64,000 bases of DNA from Tomitella gaofuii (GCF_014126825.1 NZ_CP059900.1:3610954-3674953), one strand, 5' to 3'; shown: positions 26,421 to 35,845, numbered from the stretch's first letter. Numbers and translations are program-made. Notes: generated by a model not told the origin, from the letters alone.

Positions 26421-29246
26421 ATGATCACACTGCTCGTCGCGTATCTCATCGCGGCGGCCAGTGCTCCCCTGCTGGTGCGGGTCTGGGGGCGGAACGCCTT
26501 CTACGCGCTGGCCGCAGTTCCCGCCGGCGGCACGGTGTGGGCCGCGACGGCGTGGGGCTCCGCCGCCGCCGTCGACGCCCGCTGGGTGCCGCAGCTGTCG
26601 ATGGACTTCGTGCTGCGCTACGACGCGCTGGCGCAGATTTTCGCGGTCCTCGTCCTCGGCGTGGGCGCGTTGGTGCTGGTGTACTGCGCACGGTACTTCC
26701 GCGACTCCGAGCCGCGCCTGGGACTGTTCGCGGCCGAGCTCACCGCCTTCGGCGGCGCAATGCTGGGCCTCGTACTCAGCGACAACATGCTGCTGCTCTA
26801 CATCTTCTGGGAGATCACGACCGTCCTGTCGTTCCTGCTGGTGGGGCACTACGCGGAGCGCGCCACCAGCCGGCAGGCGGCCACCAAGGCGCTGCTGGTC
26901 ACCACCGCCGGCGGGCTCGCCATGCTCGTGGGCATCGTGGCGCTGGGGCACCGGGCCGGCACCTTCCTGCTCTCCGAGATCGTCGCCGACCCACCGTCGG
27001 GCACCATCGTGAACATCGCCGTGGTGCTGATGCTCGTCGGCGCGCTGAGCAAGTCGGCCATCGTCCCGTTCCACTTCTGGCTGCCCGGCGCCATGGCCGC
27101 GCCCACGCCCGTGAGCGCCTACCTGCACGCGGCCGCCATGGTCAAGGCCGGCATCTTCCTCATCGCGCGGCTGGCGCCGGCCTTCGCCGCCACTCCGTAC
27201 TGGCGTCCAGTGGTGCTCACCCTGGGCCTGGTCACGATGATCCTCGCCGGCTGGCGTTCGCTGCGCGAGTACGACCTCAAGCTGGTGCTGGCCTTCGGCA
27301 CCGTCAGCCAGCTCGGCTCCATGGTGATGCTCATGGGCGTGGGCACGCGCGACGCCGCGCTGGCGGGCGCGGCGGTGGTCGTGGCGCACGCGCTGTTCAA
27401 ATCCGCGCTGTTCATGGTGGTCGGCGCCATCGACCACGCCACCGGCACGCGCGACATGCGCGAGCTCGCGGGGCTGGGCCGTGCGCATCCCGGCTTGGCG
27501 ATCATCGCGATCGCGGCGACCGCGAGCATGGCCGGCGCACCGCCGTTCATCGGCTTCGTCGGCAAGGAGGCGGCGTTCGAGGCCCTCGACCACGCGCCCG
27601 TCGCCGCCGTCGCACTGCTCACCGGCATGACCGTCGGGTCGATCTTCACCGTCGCCTACTCGGTGCGCTTCCTCGTGGGCGCGTTCGCGGGCAAGGACCG
27701 CGCCCCCACCCGCGCCGTGACCGGCATGCACGCGCCGGGCGTCGCCCTGCTCGCCGCGCCCGCCCTGCTCGCGGCCGCCGGGCTCGCCGCCGGGTTCGCG
27801 TCGGGCTGGATCGACACCCTGCTGGCCCCCTACGCCGACTCCCTCCCCGACGCCGGCCCGCACCAGTACCACCTGGCACTCTGGCACGGCTGGGGTCTGC
27901 CGGTGTGGCTGACGATCCTCGTGTTCGGCGTGGGTGCCGGCATGTTCACGGCCCGAAGCACACTGAAGAGGTGGGGCCCCGGCAGGCCCCCGCTGGGCAA
28001 CGCCGACCGGGTCTACGAGGGAGCGCTGCGGCTGGCGGACAGGATCTCGCTGCGCATGACCGGCACGGTGCAGCGCGGTTCGCTGCCCATCACCCAGGCG
28101 ATCATCCTGGCCACGTTCGCGGTGCTGCCCGCCGCAACGCTGCTGCTGTTCGGCGTCCCCCAGGTGCGGGCCGCCGGGTGGGACTCGCCGTGGCAGCTCG
28201 CGATCGGCCTGCTCATGATCGGCCCGGCGATCGCGACCACCGTCCTGCGCAACCGCCTGGCGGCCGTGCTCATGGTGGGCTTCACCGGCTACGGCATGGC
28301 GATGCTCTTCGCCCTGCACGGTGCGCCCGACCTGGCCCTCACCCAGTTCCTCGTCGAAACCCTGCTCCTCGTGGTGTTCGTCCTCGTGCTGCGCAAGCTG
28401 CCCGCCGAGGCGTCCACGCCGGTACCCACGCGCCGGCTGTTCCGGCTGCGGTCGGCCCGCGTCGCGCTGGCCGGCCTGGTGGGGGTCACCGTCGCGCTCG
28501 TCGGCGCCTACGCGATCGGTTCGCGGACTGCGCGGCCGATCTCCGACGCCATGCCCGACGCCGCCTACCACCGCGGCGGCGGCAAGAACGTCGTCAACGT
28601 GCTGCTGGTCGACATCCGCGCGTGGGACACGCTCGGCGAGATCTCCGTGCTGCTCGTCGCCGCCACCGGCGTCGCCAGCCTGGTGTTCCGGCACCACCGG
28701 CTCGGCGGCGCGCTGCGCGTCCAGGATGCCCCCGCCGAACTGCGCAACGGCCCGGTCACCAGTTCACTGCGCCTGGTCGGCAGCCGCATCTCCGATCCGC
28801 GGACCCGCTCGCTGGTGTTGGAGATGACCACGCGCCTGGTCTTCCCCACGGTCATGGTGCTGTCGGTGTACTTCTTCTTCGCCGGCCACAACCATCCGGG
28901 CGGCGGGTTCGCCGGCGGGCTCACCGCCGGGCTCGCCCTGACCCTGCGCTACCTGGCCGGCGGGCGCTACGAGATCGGCGAGACGCTGCCCATCGACGCG
29001 GGCAAGATCCTCGGTGCCGGGTTCCTGCTGTCCGCGGGCACCGCCGCCGTGTCGCTGCTCATGGGCGCCCCGGTGCTGTCGTCGGCGATCCTCGAGGTGA
29101 CGCTGCCGGTGCTCGGCCACATCAAGCTCGTCACCGCGCTGTTCTTCGACGCCGGCGTGTACCTGATCGTGGTGGGCATGACCCTCGACATCCTGCGCAG
29201 CCTGGGGGCGCACCTGGACTCACGGGCGGAGGTGAAGCTGCAGTGA
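26421..29246 (+). CDS. mrpA: Mrp/Mnh cation:proton antiporter subunit A with fused MrpB-like domain
   Basis: 941 residues. The N-terminal two-thirds is the NuoL-like antiporter core with many membrane spans (KSAIVPFHFWLPGAMAAPTP, the conserved proton-channel Lys loop). The C-terminal part contains FFAGHNHPGGGFAGGL, the signature of MrpB (DUF4040/MnhB), so A and B are fused and no separate mrpB exists. The complex exports Na+ or other cations in exchange for protons. First gene of a tightly overlapping operon with C, D, E, F and G. ATG 26421 was chosen for the hydrophobic start MITLLVAYLI. Confidence 0.95.
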   Translation: MITLLVAYLIAAASAPLLVRVWGRNAFYALAAVPAGGTVWAATAWGSAAAVDARWVPQLSMDFVLRYDALAQIFAVLVLGVGALVLVYCARYFRDSEPRLGLFAAELTAFGGAMLGLVLSDNMLLLYIFWEITTVLSFLLVGHYAERATSRQAATKALLVTTAGGLAMLVGIVALGHRAGTFLLSEIVADPPSGTIVNIAVVLMLVGALSKSAIVPFHFWLPGAMAAPTPVSAYLHAAAMVKAGIFLIARLAPAFAATPYWRPVVLTLGLVTMILAGWRSLREYDLKLVLAFGTVSQLGSMVMLMGVGTRDAALAGAAVVVAHALFKSALFMVVGAIDHATGTRDMRELAGLGRAHPGLAIIAIAATASMAGAPPFIGFVGKEAAFEALDHAPVAAVALLTGMTVGSIFTVAYSVRFLVGAFAGKDRAPTRAVTGMHAPGVALLAAPALLAAAGLAAGFASGWIDTLLAPYADSLPDAGPHQYHLALWHGWGLPVWLTILVFGVGAGMFTARSTLKRWGPGRPPLGNADRVYEGALRLADRISLRMTGTVQRGSLPITQAIILATFAVLPAATLLLFGVPQVRAAGWDSPWQLAIGLLMIGPAIATTVLRNRLAAVLMVGFTGYGMAMLFALHGAPDLALTQFLVETLLLVVFVLVLRKLPAEASTPVPTRRLFRLRSARVALAGLVGVTVALVGAYAIGSRTARPISDAMPDAAYHRGGGKNVVNVLLVDIRAWDTLGEISVLLVAATGVASLVFRHHRLGGALRVQDAPAELRNGPVTSSLRLVGSRISDPRTRSLVLEMTTRLVFPTVMVLSVYFFFAGHNHPGGGFAGGLTAGLALTLRYLAGGRYEIGETLPIDAGKILGAGFLLSAGTAAVSLLMGAPVLSSAILEVTLPVLGHIKLVTALFFDAGVYLIVVGMTLDILRSLGAHLDSRAEVKLQ

Positions 29247-29710
29247 CCGTCGACATCGGACTGCTCGTCGTGGTCGCCGTGCTCGTCTCCTGCGGCGTCT
29301 ACCTGCTGATGGAACGCTCCATCGTCAAGATGCTGCTGGGCCTGCTGCTCGGTGGCAACGGCATCAACCTGCTGCTGGTGCTCGCCGGCGGCGGCGCGGG
29401 CAACGCGCCCATCATCGGCAGCGATGGCCGCATCTACGACACCGACGCGGATCCGCTGGCGCAGGCGATGATCCTCACCGCCATCGTCATCTCGATGGGG
29501 CTCGCCGCCTTCGTCCTGGGGCTCGCCTACCGCGCGTTCACCGCCACCAACACCGACGACGACGTCGAGGACGACCCCGAGGACACCAAAGTGGGCCTGC
29601 GCAGCGAGGACGAGTCCCCGCAGCGCGACCGTACCGCCGACCCCGTCACCGGCCGCATCACCCGCGCGGGCGACCAGTTCGGCCCCGCCAACGCGAGCGA
29701 GGAGCCATGA
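29243..29710 (+). CDS. mrpC: Mrp antiporter subunit C
   Basis: 155 residues, NuoK-like, with three membrane spans (VVVAVLVSCGVYLLM, MLLGLLLGGNGINLLLVLAG, and ILTAIVISMGLAAFVLGLAY). The GNGINLL and DPLAQAMILTAIVIS motifs are diagnostic. A hydrophilic, acidic tail of about 50 residues is longer than in Bacillus MrpC. GTGA overlap with mrpA, ATGA overlap with mrpD. Confidence 0.95.
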   Translation: MTVDIGLLVVVAVLVSCGVYLLMERSIVKMLLGLLLGGNGINLLLVLAGGGAGNAPIIGSDGRIYDTDADPLAQAMILTAIVISMGLAAFVLGLAYRAFTATNTDDDVEDDPEDTKVGLRSEDESPQRDRTADPVTGRITRAGDQFGPANASEEP

Positions 29711-31419
29711 CGGAGGTCGCCGCCATCGAATGGCTCATCCCGCTGCCGGTGCTCCTGCCGTTCCTCGGCGCCGCCGCCACCATGACGTTGGGCCGTCATC
29801 CGCGCCTGCAGCGGATCCTCAGCATCATCGTGCTCGCCCTGGGCACCGTGGTGGCGGGCGCACTGCTGGTGCTCGCCGACCGCAACGGCATCACCGCGAT
29901 CCAAGTGGGCGGCTGGCCCGCGCCGATCGGCATCACGCTGGTCAGCGACAGGCTCTCCGCTCTCATGCTCGTCATCGCGTATGTCGTCCTGCTCGCGGTG
30001 ATGGTCTACGCGGTGGGGCAGGGCATCCGCGACGGCGACGAGCATCAGCCGGTGTCGATCTTCCAGCCCACCTACCTGGTGATGGCGGCGGGGATCTCCA
30101 ACGCGTTCCTCGCCGGCGACCTGTTCAACCTGTACGTGGGGTTCGAGGTGCTGCTGGCCTCGAGCTTCGTGCTGCTCACGCTGGGCGCCAGCGCGGACCG
30201 GGTGCACGCCGGCGTCACCTACGTGATGGTGTCGATGCTGTCGTCGCTGGTGTTCCTGGCGGGCATCGCCTTCACCTACGCCGCCACCGGCACCCTCAAC
30301 CTGGCCCAGCTGGCGGTGCGGCTCGGCGGGGTGCCGGAGGGGGTGCGCATCGCGATCTTCGCCGTGTTCCTCGTGGCATTCGGCATCAAGGCGGCCGTGT
30401 TCCCGCTTTCGTCGTGGCTGCCGGACTCGTACCCCACCGCCCCCGCGCCCATCACCGCGGTGTTCGCCGGCCTGCTCACCAAGGTGGGCGTCTACGCGAT
30501 CATCCGCGCGCACACGCTGCTGTTCCCGGGCGGCGCTCTCGACGACGTCCTCCTGGTCGCCGGGCTCGCGACGATGCTCTTCGGCATCTTCGGCGCCATC
30601 GCCCAGACCGACACCAAGCGGCTGTTCTCGTTCACCCTGGTCAGCCACATCGGCTACATGATCTTCGGCATCGGCCTGTCCACGGAGCTGGGGCTGACGG
30701 GGGCCATCTACTACGTGGCGCACCACATCGTCGTGCAGACCACGCTGTTCCTGGTGGTGGGACTGATCGAACGGCAGGCCGGTTCCGCGTCGCTGCGCCG
30801 GCTGGGCAGCCTCGCCGCGGCCAGCCCCGTGCTCGCCGTGCTCTACCTCATCCCCGCGCTGAACCTGGGCGGCATCCCGCCGTTCTCCGGGTTCATCGGC
30901 AAGGTGACGCTGCTCGAGGCGGGCGTGCAGGTCGGGACGCCGCTCGCGTGGGTGCTCGTCGCGGGAGCCGTGGTCACCAGCCTGCTCACCCTCTACGCGG
31001 TGATGCGGGTGTGGACCAAGGCCTTCTGGCGTTCGCGGGACGACGCCCCGGAGGGCGACATGGTCGCGGCGCGGCCCGCGGTGCTTCTCGACGACGTCGG
31101 CGACGTGGCGCTGGCCGAACGCCGCGACGTCGGCCGGATGCCGTCGCTCATGGTCGGGTCGACGGCGGCGCTCGTACTGGTGGGCATCGCGCTCACCGTC
31201 GTCGCCGGCCCGCTCATCGGTTACACCGAACGCGCGGCCGGCAACCTGGTCGACCGGTCGGTGTATGTGGGCACCGTGCTGGGGCCCGAGGCGGCCGCCG
31301 AACTGCCCGAGGCCAGCGGGCCCGCCGAGCACACCGGGCTGTCCGACGCCTCGTCCTCGCAGCCGTCCACGGCGGGCGGCCCGCGTTCCGCCCCCGCTGG
31401 CACGGAGGTCGGACGATGA
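29707..31419 (+). CDS. mrpD: Mrp antiporter subunit D
   Basis: 570 residues, NuoM/N-like proton channel subunit with about 14 spans. The conserved KAAVFPLSSWLPDSYPTAP and FSFTLVSHIGYM motifs contain the functional Lys and His. The C-terminal 60 residues form a low-complexity Ser/Ala/Pro tail. Overlaps mrpC and mrpE by 4 bases each. Confidence 0.95.
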   Translation: MTEVAAIEWLIPLPVLLPFLGAAATMTLGRHPRLQRILSIIVLALGTVVAGALLVLADRNGITAIQVGGWPAPIGITLVSDRLSALMLVIAYVVLLAVMVYAVGQGIRDGDEHQPVSIFQPTYLVMAAGISNAFLAGDLFNLYVGFEVLLASSFVLLTLGASADRVHAGVTYVMVSMLSSLVFLAGIAFTYAATGTLNLAQLAVRLGGVPEGVRIAIFAVFLVAFGIKAAVFPLSSWLPDSYPTAPAPITAVFAGLLTKVGVYAIIRAHTLLFPGGALDDVLLVAGLATMLFGIFGAIAQTDTKRLFSFTLVSHIGYMIFGIGLSTELGLTGAIYYVAHHIVVQTTLFLVVGLIERQAGSASLRRLGSLAAASPVLAVLYLIPALNLGGIPPFSGFIGKVTLLEAGVQVGTPLAWVLVAGAVVTSLLTLYAVMRVWTKAFWRSRDDAPEGDMVAARPAVLLDDVGDVALAERRDVGRMPSLMVGSTAALVLVGIALTVVAGPLIGYTERAAGNLVDRSVYVGTVLGPEAAAELPEASGPAEHTGLSDASSSQPSTAGGPRSAPAGTEVGR

Positions 31420-32087
31420 CCGCATTCGCGCAGTCGCTCGCCCGCCGCATGCGCACGCCGCTCACCGTGCGCGACGTGCTCATCCGCCTGTGGGTCGTCT
31501 CCTGGCTGACGTTCGTGTGGGTGCTGCTGTGGGGAGAGGTCACCGCCGCGAACGTCCTCGGCGGCCTGGCCGTGTCGCTGGCGATCCTCATCCTCGCCCC
31601 GCTTCCGCAGCTTCCCGTGGAGGGTCGGCTGCACCCCCTGTCCGCGATCCTGCTCGTGCTGCGCGTGGCGTTCGACCTGGTCGTGTCGTCCGTCGAGGTG
31701 GCGTGGCTGTCCGTCCGGCCCGGGCCGCCGCCGATGACCGCCATCCTGCGCACACACGTGTCCGTCCGGTCCGACCTCGTGTTGGGTCTGCTCGTGGACG
31801 CGATCAACGTCGTGCCCGGCACCATCGTCCTCGAGGTCGACCGCCGCGCCCGCGTGCTCTACATCCACGTGCTGGACGCGCACAGCGCCGCGAAGGTCGA
31901 CCGGTTCTACGCCAGCGTGGCGCGGCTCGAGCGCATGTTCATCAGGGCCTTCGAACGCGAAGGCGACTGGCAGGAACGCGTCCGCCGGCCGACGCCGCGC
32001 GTGATCCCCGCGCCCGGCGCGACCGGCGGCGGCGCGCCGGGCGACGCACTGTGGCCCGGGGACGACGAGAGGGGGCCGCACCGATGA
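31416..32087 (+). CDS. mrpE: Mrp antiporter subunit E
   Basis: 223 residues. Two to three spans (WVVSWLTFVWVLLWGEV, NVLGGLAVSLAILILAPLP), then a domain with INVVPGTIVLEVD and LYIHVLDA, the conserved MrpE core. The C-terminus extends about 50 residues beyond the usual family end, rich in Arg, Pro and Gly. ATG 31416 gives an ATGA overlap with mrpD. Confidence 0.93.
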   Translation: MTAFAQSLARRMRTPLTVRDVLIRLWVVSWLTFVWVLLWGEVTAANVLGGLAVSLAILILAPLPQLPVEGRLHPLSAILLVLRVAFDLVVSSVEVAWLSVRPGPPPMTAILRTHVSVRSDLVLGLLVDAINVVPGTIVLEVDRRARVLYIHVLDAHSAAKVDRFYASVARLERMFIRAFEREGDWQERVRRPTPRVIPAPGATGGGAPGDALWPGDDERGPHR

Positions 32088-32344
32088 GCGTCGTATGGAT
32101 TCTGGCCGGCTGCGCGCTGGTCGCGGCGGCGCTGCTGGCGGTGTACCGCCTCATCGCCGGGCCCAGCACCCTCGACCGGCTCGTCGCCACCGAGATGGCG
32201 GCGTCGACGTGCCTGTCCGGCATGGGCGCCTGGGCCGCCTACAGCGTCGACTCCGCAGTGCTCGCCGCGCTGGTGGCCCTCGCGCTGCTCGGCTTCATCG
32301 GCTCGATCTCCGTGCCCCGGTTCCGCAGGAGTGATCGAGAATGA
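32084..32344 (+). CDS. mrpF: Mrp antiporter subunit F
   Basis: 86 residues, three membrane spans, with YRLIAGPSTLDRLVATEM, the conserved MrpF loop (GP..-DR). Overlaps both neighbours by 4 bases, so it is translationally coupled in the operon. Confidence 0.94.
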   Translation: MSVVWILAGCALVAAALLAVYRLIAGPSTLDRLVATEMAASTCLSGMGAWAAYSVDSAVLAALVALALLGFIGSISVPRFRRSDRE

Positions 32345-32757
32345 ACGCAGCGCTCGATTGGACCGCCGCGATCCTGGTGCTGCTGGGTTCGCTGTTCGCG
32401 CTGACGGCGGCCATCGGACTGGTCCGCTTCCCCGACACCGTCAGCCGCATGCACCCCAGCACCAAGACCCAGGTGCTGGGCCTGCTGTTGGTGCTCGCGG
32501 GCGCGGGCATCCGGCTGCGCGGCAGCGTCGACATCGGCATGCTGGTGCTGGCGGGTTTGTTCACCGTCATCGTCTCGCCGGTGTTCGCCCACCTGGTGGG
32601 CCGCTCCGCCTACCGTGAGCGCGGGCTGCGCGTGGACCTGATGACACGCGACGAGATGCCCGCGGAGCCGGAAGTGGTGGACGAGAGTCTCGACGAGGAC
32701 GACTCTGATGACGCAGATCTCGACTCCGACGCTGACGGGCCCGGCGACCCCCGCTAG
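32341..32757 (+). CDS. mrpG: Mrp antiporter subunit G
   Basis: 138 residues. Three spans and the typical LVRFPDTVSRMHPSTKTQVL loop. A long acidic tail (ESLDEDDSDDADLDSDADG) follows the membrane part. The 3' end overlaps the convergent ybdK-like gene by 4 bases, closing the operon. Confidence 0.94.
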   Translation: MNAALDWTAAILVLLGSLFALTAAIGLVRFPDTVSRMHPSTKTQVLGLLLVLAGAGIRLRGSVDIGMLVLAGLFTVIVSPVFAHLVGRSAYRERGLRVDLMTRDEMPAEPEVVDESLDEDDSDDADLDSDADGPGDPR

Positions 32758-33878
32758 CCCCTCAGTTCGCCGGTCAGCGAGTCCACCACCGCCCACAGGT
32801 CGCCCCCGTACTGCTCGCGCACCCGGCGCTGCCGCTGGTAAGAGGCTCCGCGCCGTGGGATCTCGGCCACGCCCGCCAGCTCGTCCGCGCAGCCGAGCCG
32901 CCGCGCCACCGGCTGCAGCCGGGTGAGCAGGTCGTCCAGGTCGTCGATGACGGCCCGCTCCGCGTTGTCGGCGCCGACGATGACCTCCGCGTCCAGGCCG
33001 TACCGGGCCGCCCGCCACTTGTTCTCCTGCACGTGCCACGGCGGCAGCGCGGGCAGCGTCTCGCCGTCCTCGAGCCGCCGGTCGAGGTCCACCACCAGGC
33101 ACTGGATCAGCGCGACGATCGACTGCAACTCGGCGAAGGTGGGCACCCCGTCGCACACCCGCACCTCGATGGTGCCCAGGTGCGGCGCGGGGCGGATGTC
33201 CCAGCGGACCTCGGTGATGTCGTCGATGACGCCCGTCGCCAGCTGGTCGCGGACGAACCCCTCGTAGCCGGACCAGTCGTCGAAATGGAACGGCAGCCCC
33301 GCCGTGGGGAGCTGCTGGAACATCATCGCCCTGTTGGAGGCGTAGCCGGTGTCGTGCCCCGACCACACCGGCGACGACGCGGACAACGCCAGCAGGTGCG
33401 GGTACTGCAGCAGCAGGGCGCCGAGGATGGGGAACACCTTGTGCTGCGAGGAGACGCCGACGTGCACGTGCACGCCCCAGATCAGCATCTGCCGGCCCCA
33501 CCACTGCGTGCGCTCGATGAGCTCCCGGTACCGCTCGCCGCCGGTCAGCTGCTGCACGTCCCAGCGGGCGAAAGGGTGGGTGCCGGCGGAGATGAGGTCG
33601 ATGCCCGCGCGGTCCGCCGCGGCCCGCACAGCGGCCAGCCCTGCGCGCAGGTCGGCCATCGCCTCGGCGACGTCGACGCACACCCCGGTGACGAGTTCGA
33701 CGGTGTTGCGCAGCAGTTCGCCGTGCAGCCGCGCCGCCTGCGACGGCTGCTCGCGGCGCACCGCCGTGAGCAACCGTTCGGCGTCATTGCGCAGGTCGCG
33801 GGTGCGGCGGTCCACCAGGGCGAGCTCCCACTCGACCCCGATGGTGGGCCGCGGCGAGCCGGCGAACGCGATGGACAC
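32754..33878 (-). CDS. Carboxylate-amine ligase, YbdK/glutamate-cysteine ligase type 2 family
   Basis: 374 residues. Belongs to the GCS2 family of ATP-dependent gamma-glutamyl ligases: IGVEWELALVDRRT at the N-terminus, then MLIWGVHVHVGVSS and GTIEVRVCDGVPT. Members have weak glutamate-cysteine ligase activity; the physiological product here is unknown. Its counterpart in M. tuberculosis is Rv0433, also beside sodC. GTG start at 33878 without a strong ribosome-binding site. Confidence 0.87.
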   Translation of the reverse strand: MSIAFAGSPRPTIGVEWELALVDRRTRDLRNDAERLLTAVRREQPSQAARLHGELLRNTVELVTGVCVDVAEAMADLRAGLAAVRAAADRAGIDLISAGTHPFARWDVQQLTGGERYRELIERTQWWGRQMLIWGVHVHVGVSSQHKVFPILGALLLQYPHLLALSASSPVWSGHDTGYASNRAMMFQQLPTAGLPFHFDDWSGYEGFVRDQLATGVIDDITEVRWDIRPAPHLGTIEVRVCDGVPTFAELQSIVALIQCLVVDLDRRLEDGETLPALPPWHVQENKWRAARYGLDAEVIVGADNAERAVIDDLDDLLTRLQPVARRLGCADELAGVAEIPRRGASYQRQRRVREQYGGDLWAVVDSLTGELRG

Positions 33879-33914
33879 GTGCGGCGCCCGGGTAGCGCTC
33901 TGTCCGGTGCCCGG

Positions 33915-34544
33915 TCAGCGGCCCTCGACGACGCCGCAGCTCACGCGGGTGTCATCGGCGGACATGACGACCACGGCGCTGCCCTGCCCCGCCGCGAGCT
34001 GCTCCACCTGGACGCCCGGAACGGTGGTGTCGAGGGTGCCGTCGCCGGCGTCGGAGATCGGCAACGTCAGCGTGGTGCCGCCCTCGCCGCCGCCGAGACT
34101 GCGGACCTGCCCGGCCGACTGGAACTGGTCCGCCGCCACGCACGCGCCGTTGTCGGTGATGCCGACCTTGTAGATGCCGGCGTCGAGGTCGCTGTCATCC
34201 ACCTCGACGTTGACGGTGAGGCCGCCCTGCTTGTCGCCGAGCTGCACGGTGCCGACCTGGTCGCCCGCCGCGTTCTTCAGCGCGGCGGTGAACCCGTAGG
34301 CCACCTGCGGCTTCTTGGCGTCACCGTCCGTGCCGGCCGCCTCGTTGTGGGCGCCCACCGCACCGCCGTCCGCGGCCGCCGGGTCGGGTGCCCCGGTGAA
34401 CACGGCCGGAAGCTCATAGGTGGCGTCCGCCGGGGCGGACGTCTCGCTGTTGCTGCACGCCGTGAGCGCGACAGCCGCCACCGCGATGGCCGGCGCCACC
34501 AGCCACGGGCTGCGCCGAAGGTGGCTGTGCGAACGGTTGGTCAT
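33915..34544 (-). CDS. SodC-like lipoprotein lacking the metal-binding histidines
   Basis: 209 residues from ATG 34544 (GAGGAGG upstream). Lipobox LTACSN at about residue 30 predicts an exported lipoprotein. The rest follows the Cu,Zn superoxide dismutase fold: VGTVQL, GLTVNVEV, QFQSAGQV, and VSCGVVEG. Where active SodC has HxH, GGHxH and HxG ligands, this protein has IYKVGI, SAGQVR and VVVMSA, so every expected copper/zinc histidine is missing. The two structural Cys (NGACVAAD, VSCGVV) remain. It is therefore unlikely to be a dismutase. It occupies the sodC position of the mycobacterial gene order. Confidence 0.82.
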   Translation of the reverse strand: MTNRSHSHLRRSPWLVAPAIAVAAVALTACSNSETSAPADATYELPAVFTGAPDPAAADGGAVGAHNEAAGTDGDAKKPQVAYGFTAALKNAAGDQVGTVQLGDKQGGLTVNVEVDDSDLDAGIYKVGITDNGACVAADQFQSAGQVRSLGGGEGGTTLTLPISDAGDGTLDTTVPGVQVEQLAAGQGSAVVVMSADDTRVSCGVVEGR

Positions 34545-34659
34545 GGGTCGGCCTCCTCGAAGTAGTGCCCTGAGCATAATCAGGCGGGCTCGTGGCGTGG
34601 GACGGTGGTGCGCTCCCGCCGCCGCGGCCCGCGGACCGCGCGGTGATCCGGCCTCCGGC

Positions 34660-35301
34660 TCACCGGTCCGCGGTGACGATGACGATGACCCCGGGCGACG
34701 CGCTCATGATGCCCGGGAAGCGCGGCTCCACCGGCAGCCCCAGCTCGGCGCCCACCTTCTGCGCCGCCGCCTTCTCGGCCGCGCCGTCGCCGTAGTAGAC
34801 GGCGCTGCGCGGCACCTCGCCGTCGTTGTAGTTGCCGACGTGGGCGACGGACCACCCCTCGGATTCCAGCGTGCCGGCCGTGTCACCGGCGAGTCCCTCG
34901 ACGGTGCTGTTGTTGTAGACCCGCACCGGCGTCCGTTTGGCCTCCGCGTCGCTGACGTTTCCGGCTGCTCCCGCGGCCGCGGCCTGCGTGGTCGTGGCAG
35001 CGGCGCCCGTCGTCCCGGATTCCGGGGCGGTCGTGGATTCCGCAGCCGTCCCGGTCGGCTCCGCCGTCGTCCCCCTCGCGGCGCTCCGCGTCTGCCGCGC
35101 CGCATCGGCGGCCCGTGCCGTTCCGCCGGATCCGCCCTGCGCGGCCGTGGTGGGCGCGGACGAACCCGACGCGGCGGCGTCCGCGTCGGAGCCGGACATG
35201 CTGAGGAACCCGAGACCGGCGAACACGATCGCGGCGGACAGCAGCACCATCGCCAGTGCCCGCAGCGGAAGTCCCGACGGCTCGGGGGAAGGGGTACTCA
35301 C
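34660..35301 (-). CDS. LytR C-terminal-domain membrane protein
   Basis: 213 residues from GTG 35301. One N-terminal membrane span (LALAMVLLSAAIVFAGLGFL-like, about residues 12-32), a long Ala/Thr/Ser linker, then the LytR_C domain beginning TPVRVYNNSTVEGLAG and ending VIVIVTADR. Matches the Rv0431 type, which is anchored outside the cell membrane and has no known enzymatic role. It lies 10 bases after the DUF3263 gene and is probably co-transcribed with it. Confidence 0.82.
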   Translation of the reverse strand: MSTPSPEPSGLPLRALAMVLLSAAIVFAGLGFLSMSGSDADAAASGSSAPTTAAQGGSGGTARAADAARQTRSAARGTTAEPTGTAAESTTAPESGTTGAAATTTQAAAAGAAGNVSDAEAKRTPVRVYNNSTVEGLAGDTAGTLESEGWSVAHVGNYNDGEVPRSAVYYGDGAAEKAAAQKVGAELGLPVEPRFPGIMSASPGVIVIVTADR

Positions 35302-35311
35302 CGCAGCGAGT

Positions 35312-35620
35312 TTAGGTGATGGTGATTCCGAGGCGCCGGGCCGCACGCGCCTTCTGCCTGCTGGCACGCAAGCGCCTGAGCCGCTTCACCAGCAAGGGGT
35401 CCGCCGCGAGCGCCTCCGGGCGGTCCACCAGGGCGTTGAGAACCTGGTAGTACCGGGTGGCGGACAGGCCGAACGTCTCCTTGATGGCCTCTTCCTTGGC
35501 CCCCGCGAACTTCCACCACTGGCGCTCGAAGGCCAGGATGTCGCGCTCGCGGCGGGTGAGCCCGTCCTCCGGTTGGTGCGCGTCGTCGCCGGTCGTCTCT
35601 CGCGCTGCTGCGCCGTCCAT
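35312..35620 (-). CDS. DUF3263 family protein
   Basis: 102 residues from ATG 35620 (CGAGGAG upstream). The core DGLTRRERDILAFERQWWKF followed by AIKETFGLSATRYYQVLN is a helix-turn-helix-like DUF3263 domain, as in Rv0430. The basic C-terminus could bind nucleic acid. Function unknown. 239 bases with no gene separate it from def. Confidence 0.85.
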   Translation of the reverse strand: MDGAAARETTGDDAHQPEDGLTRRERDILAFERQWWKFAGAKEEAIKETFGLSATRYYQVLNALVDRPEALAADPLLVKRLRRLRASRQKARAARRLGITIT

Positions 35621-35845
35621 CGTCTCCTCGACTCCCCGTTTCTCACGGCCCCGTGCCGCACGGAATGCGTGCCGCACCGCCCGGCGCCGACCCGATCAGG
35701 AACGAACCCGGTCAGGAATGACAGCCCTGTGATTCCTGCGGCCATTGAACCACGGTCGCCCGGTCACCCAGGGGACCTGGCCGGGTCGTGTCGGGGCTCC
35801 GCACGGCACCGGTCAGGCCGGGGCAGCGCTGCGGACGGCGCGCAC

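Noticed and set aside
26379-28697. 772-residue minus-strand frame opposite mrpA
   Set aside because: Gln/His/Arg/Gly-rich antisense shadow of a membrane protein gene.
34580-34855. 91-residue minus-strand frame near the LytR_C gene
   Set aside because: Overlaps the real gene in another frame; no start signal.
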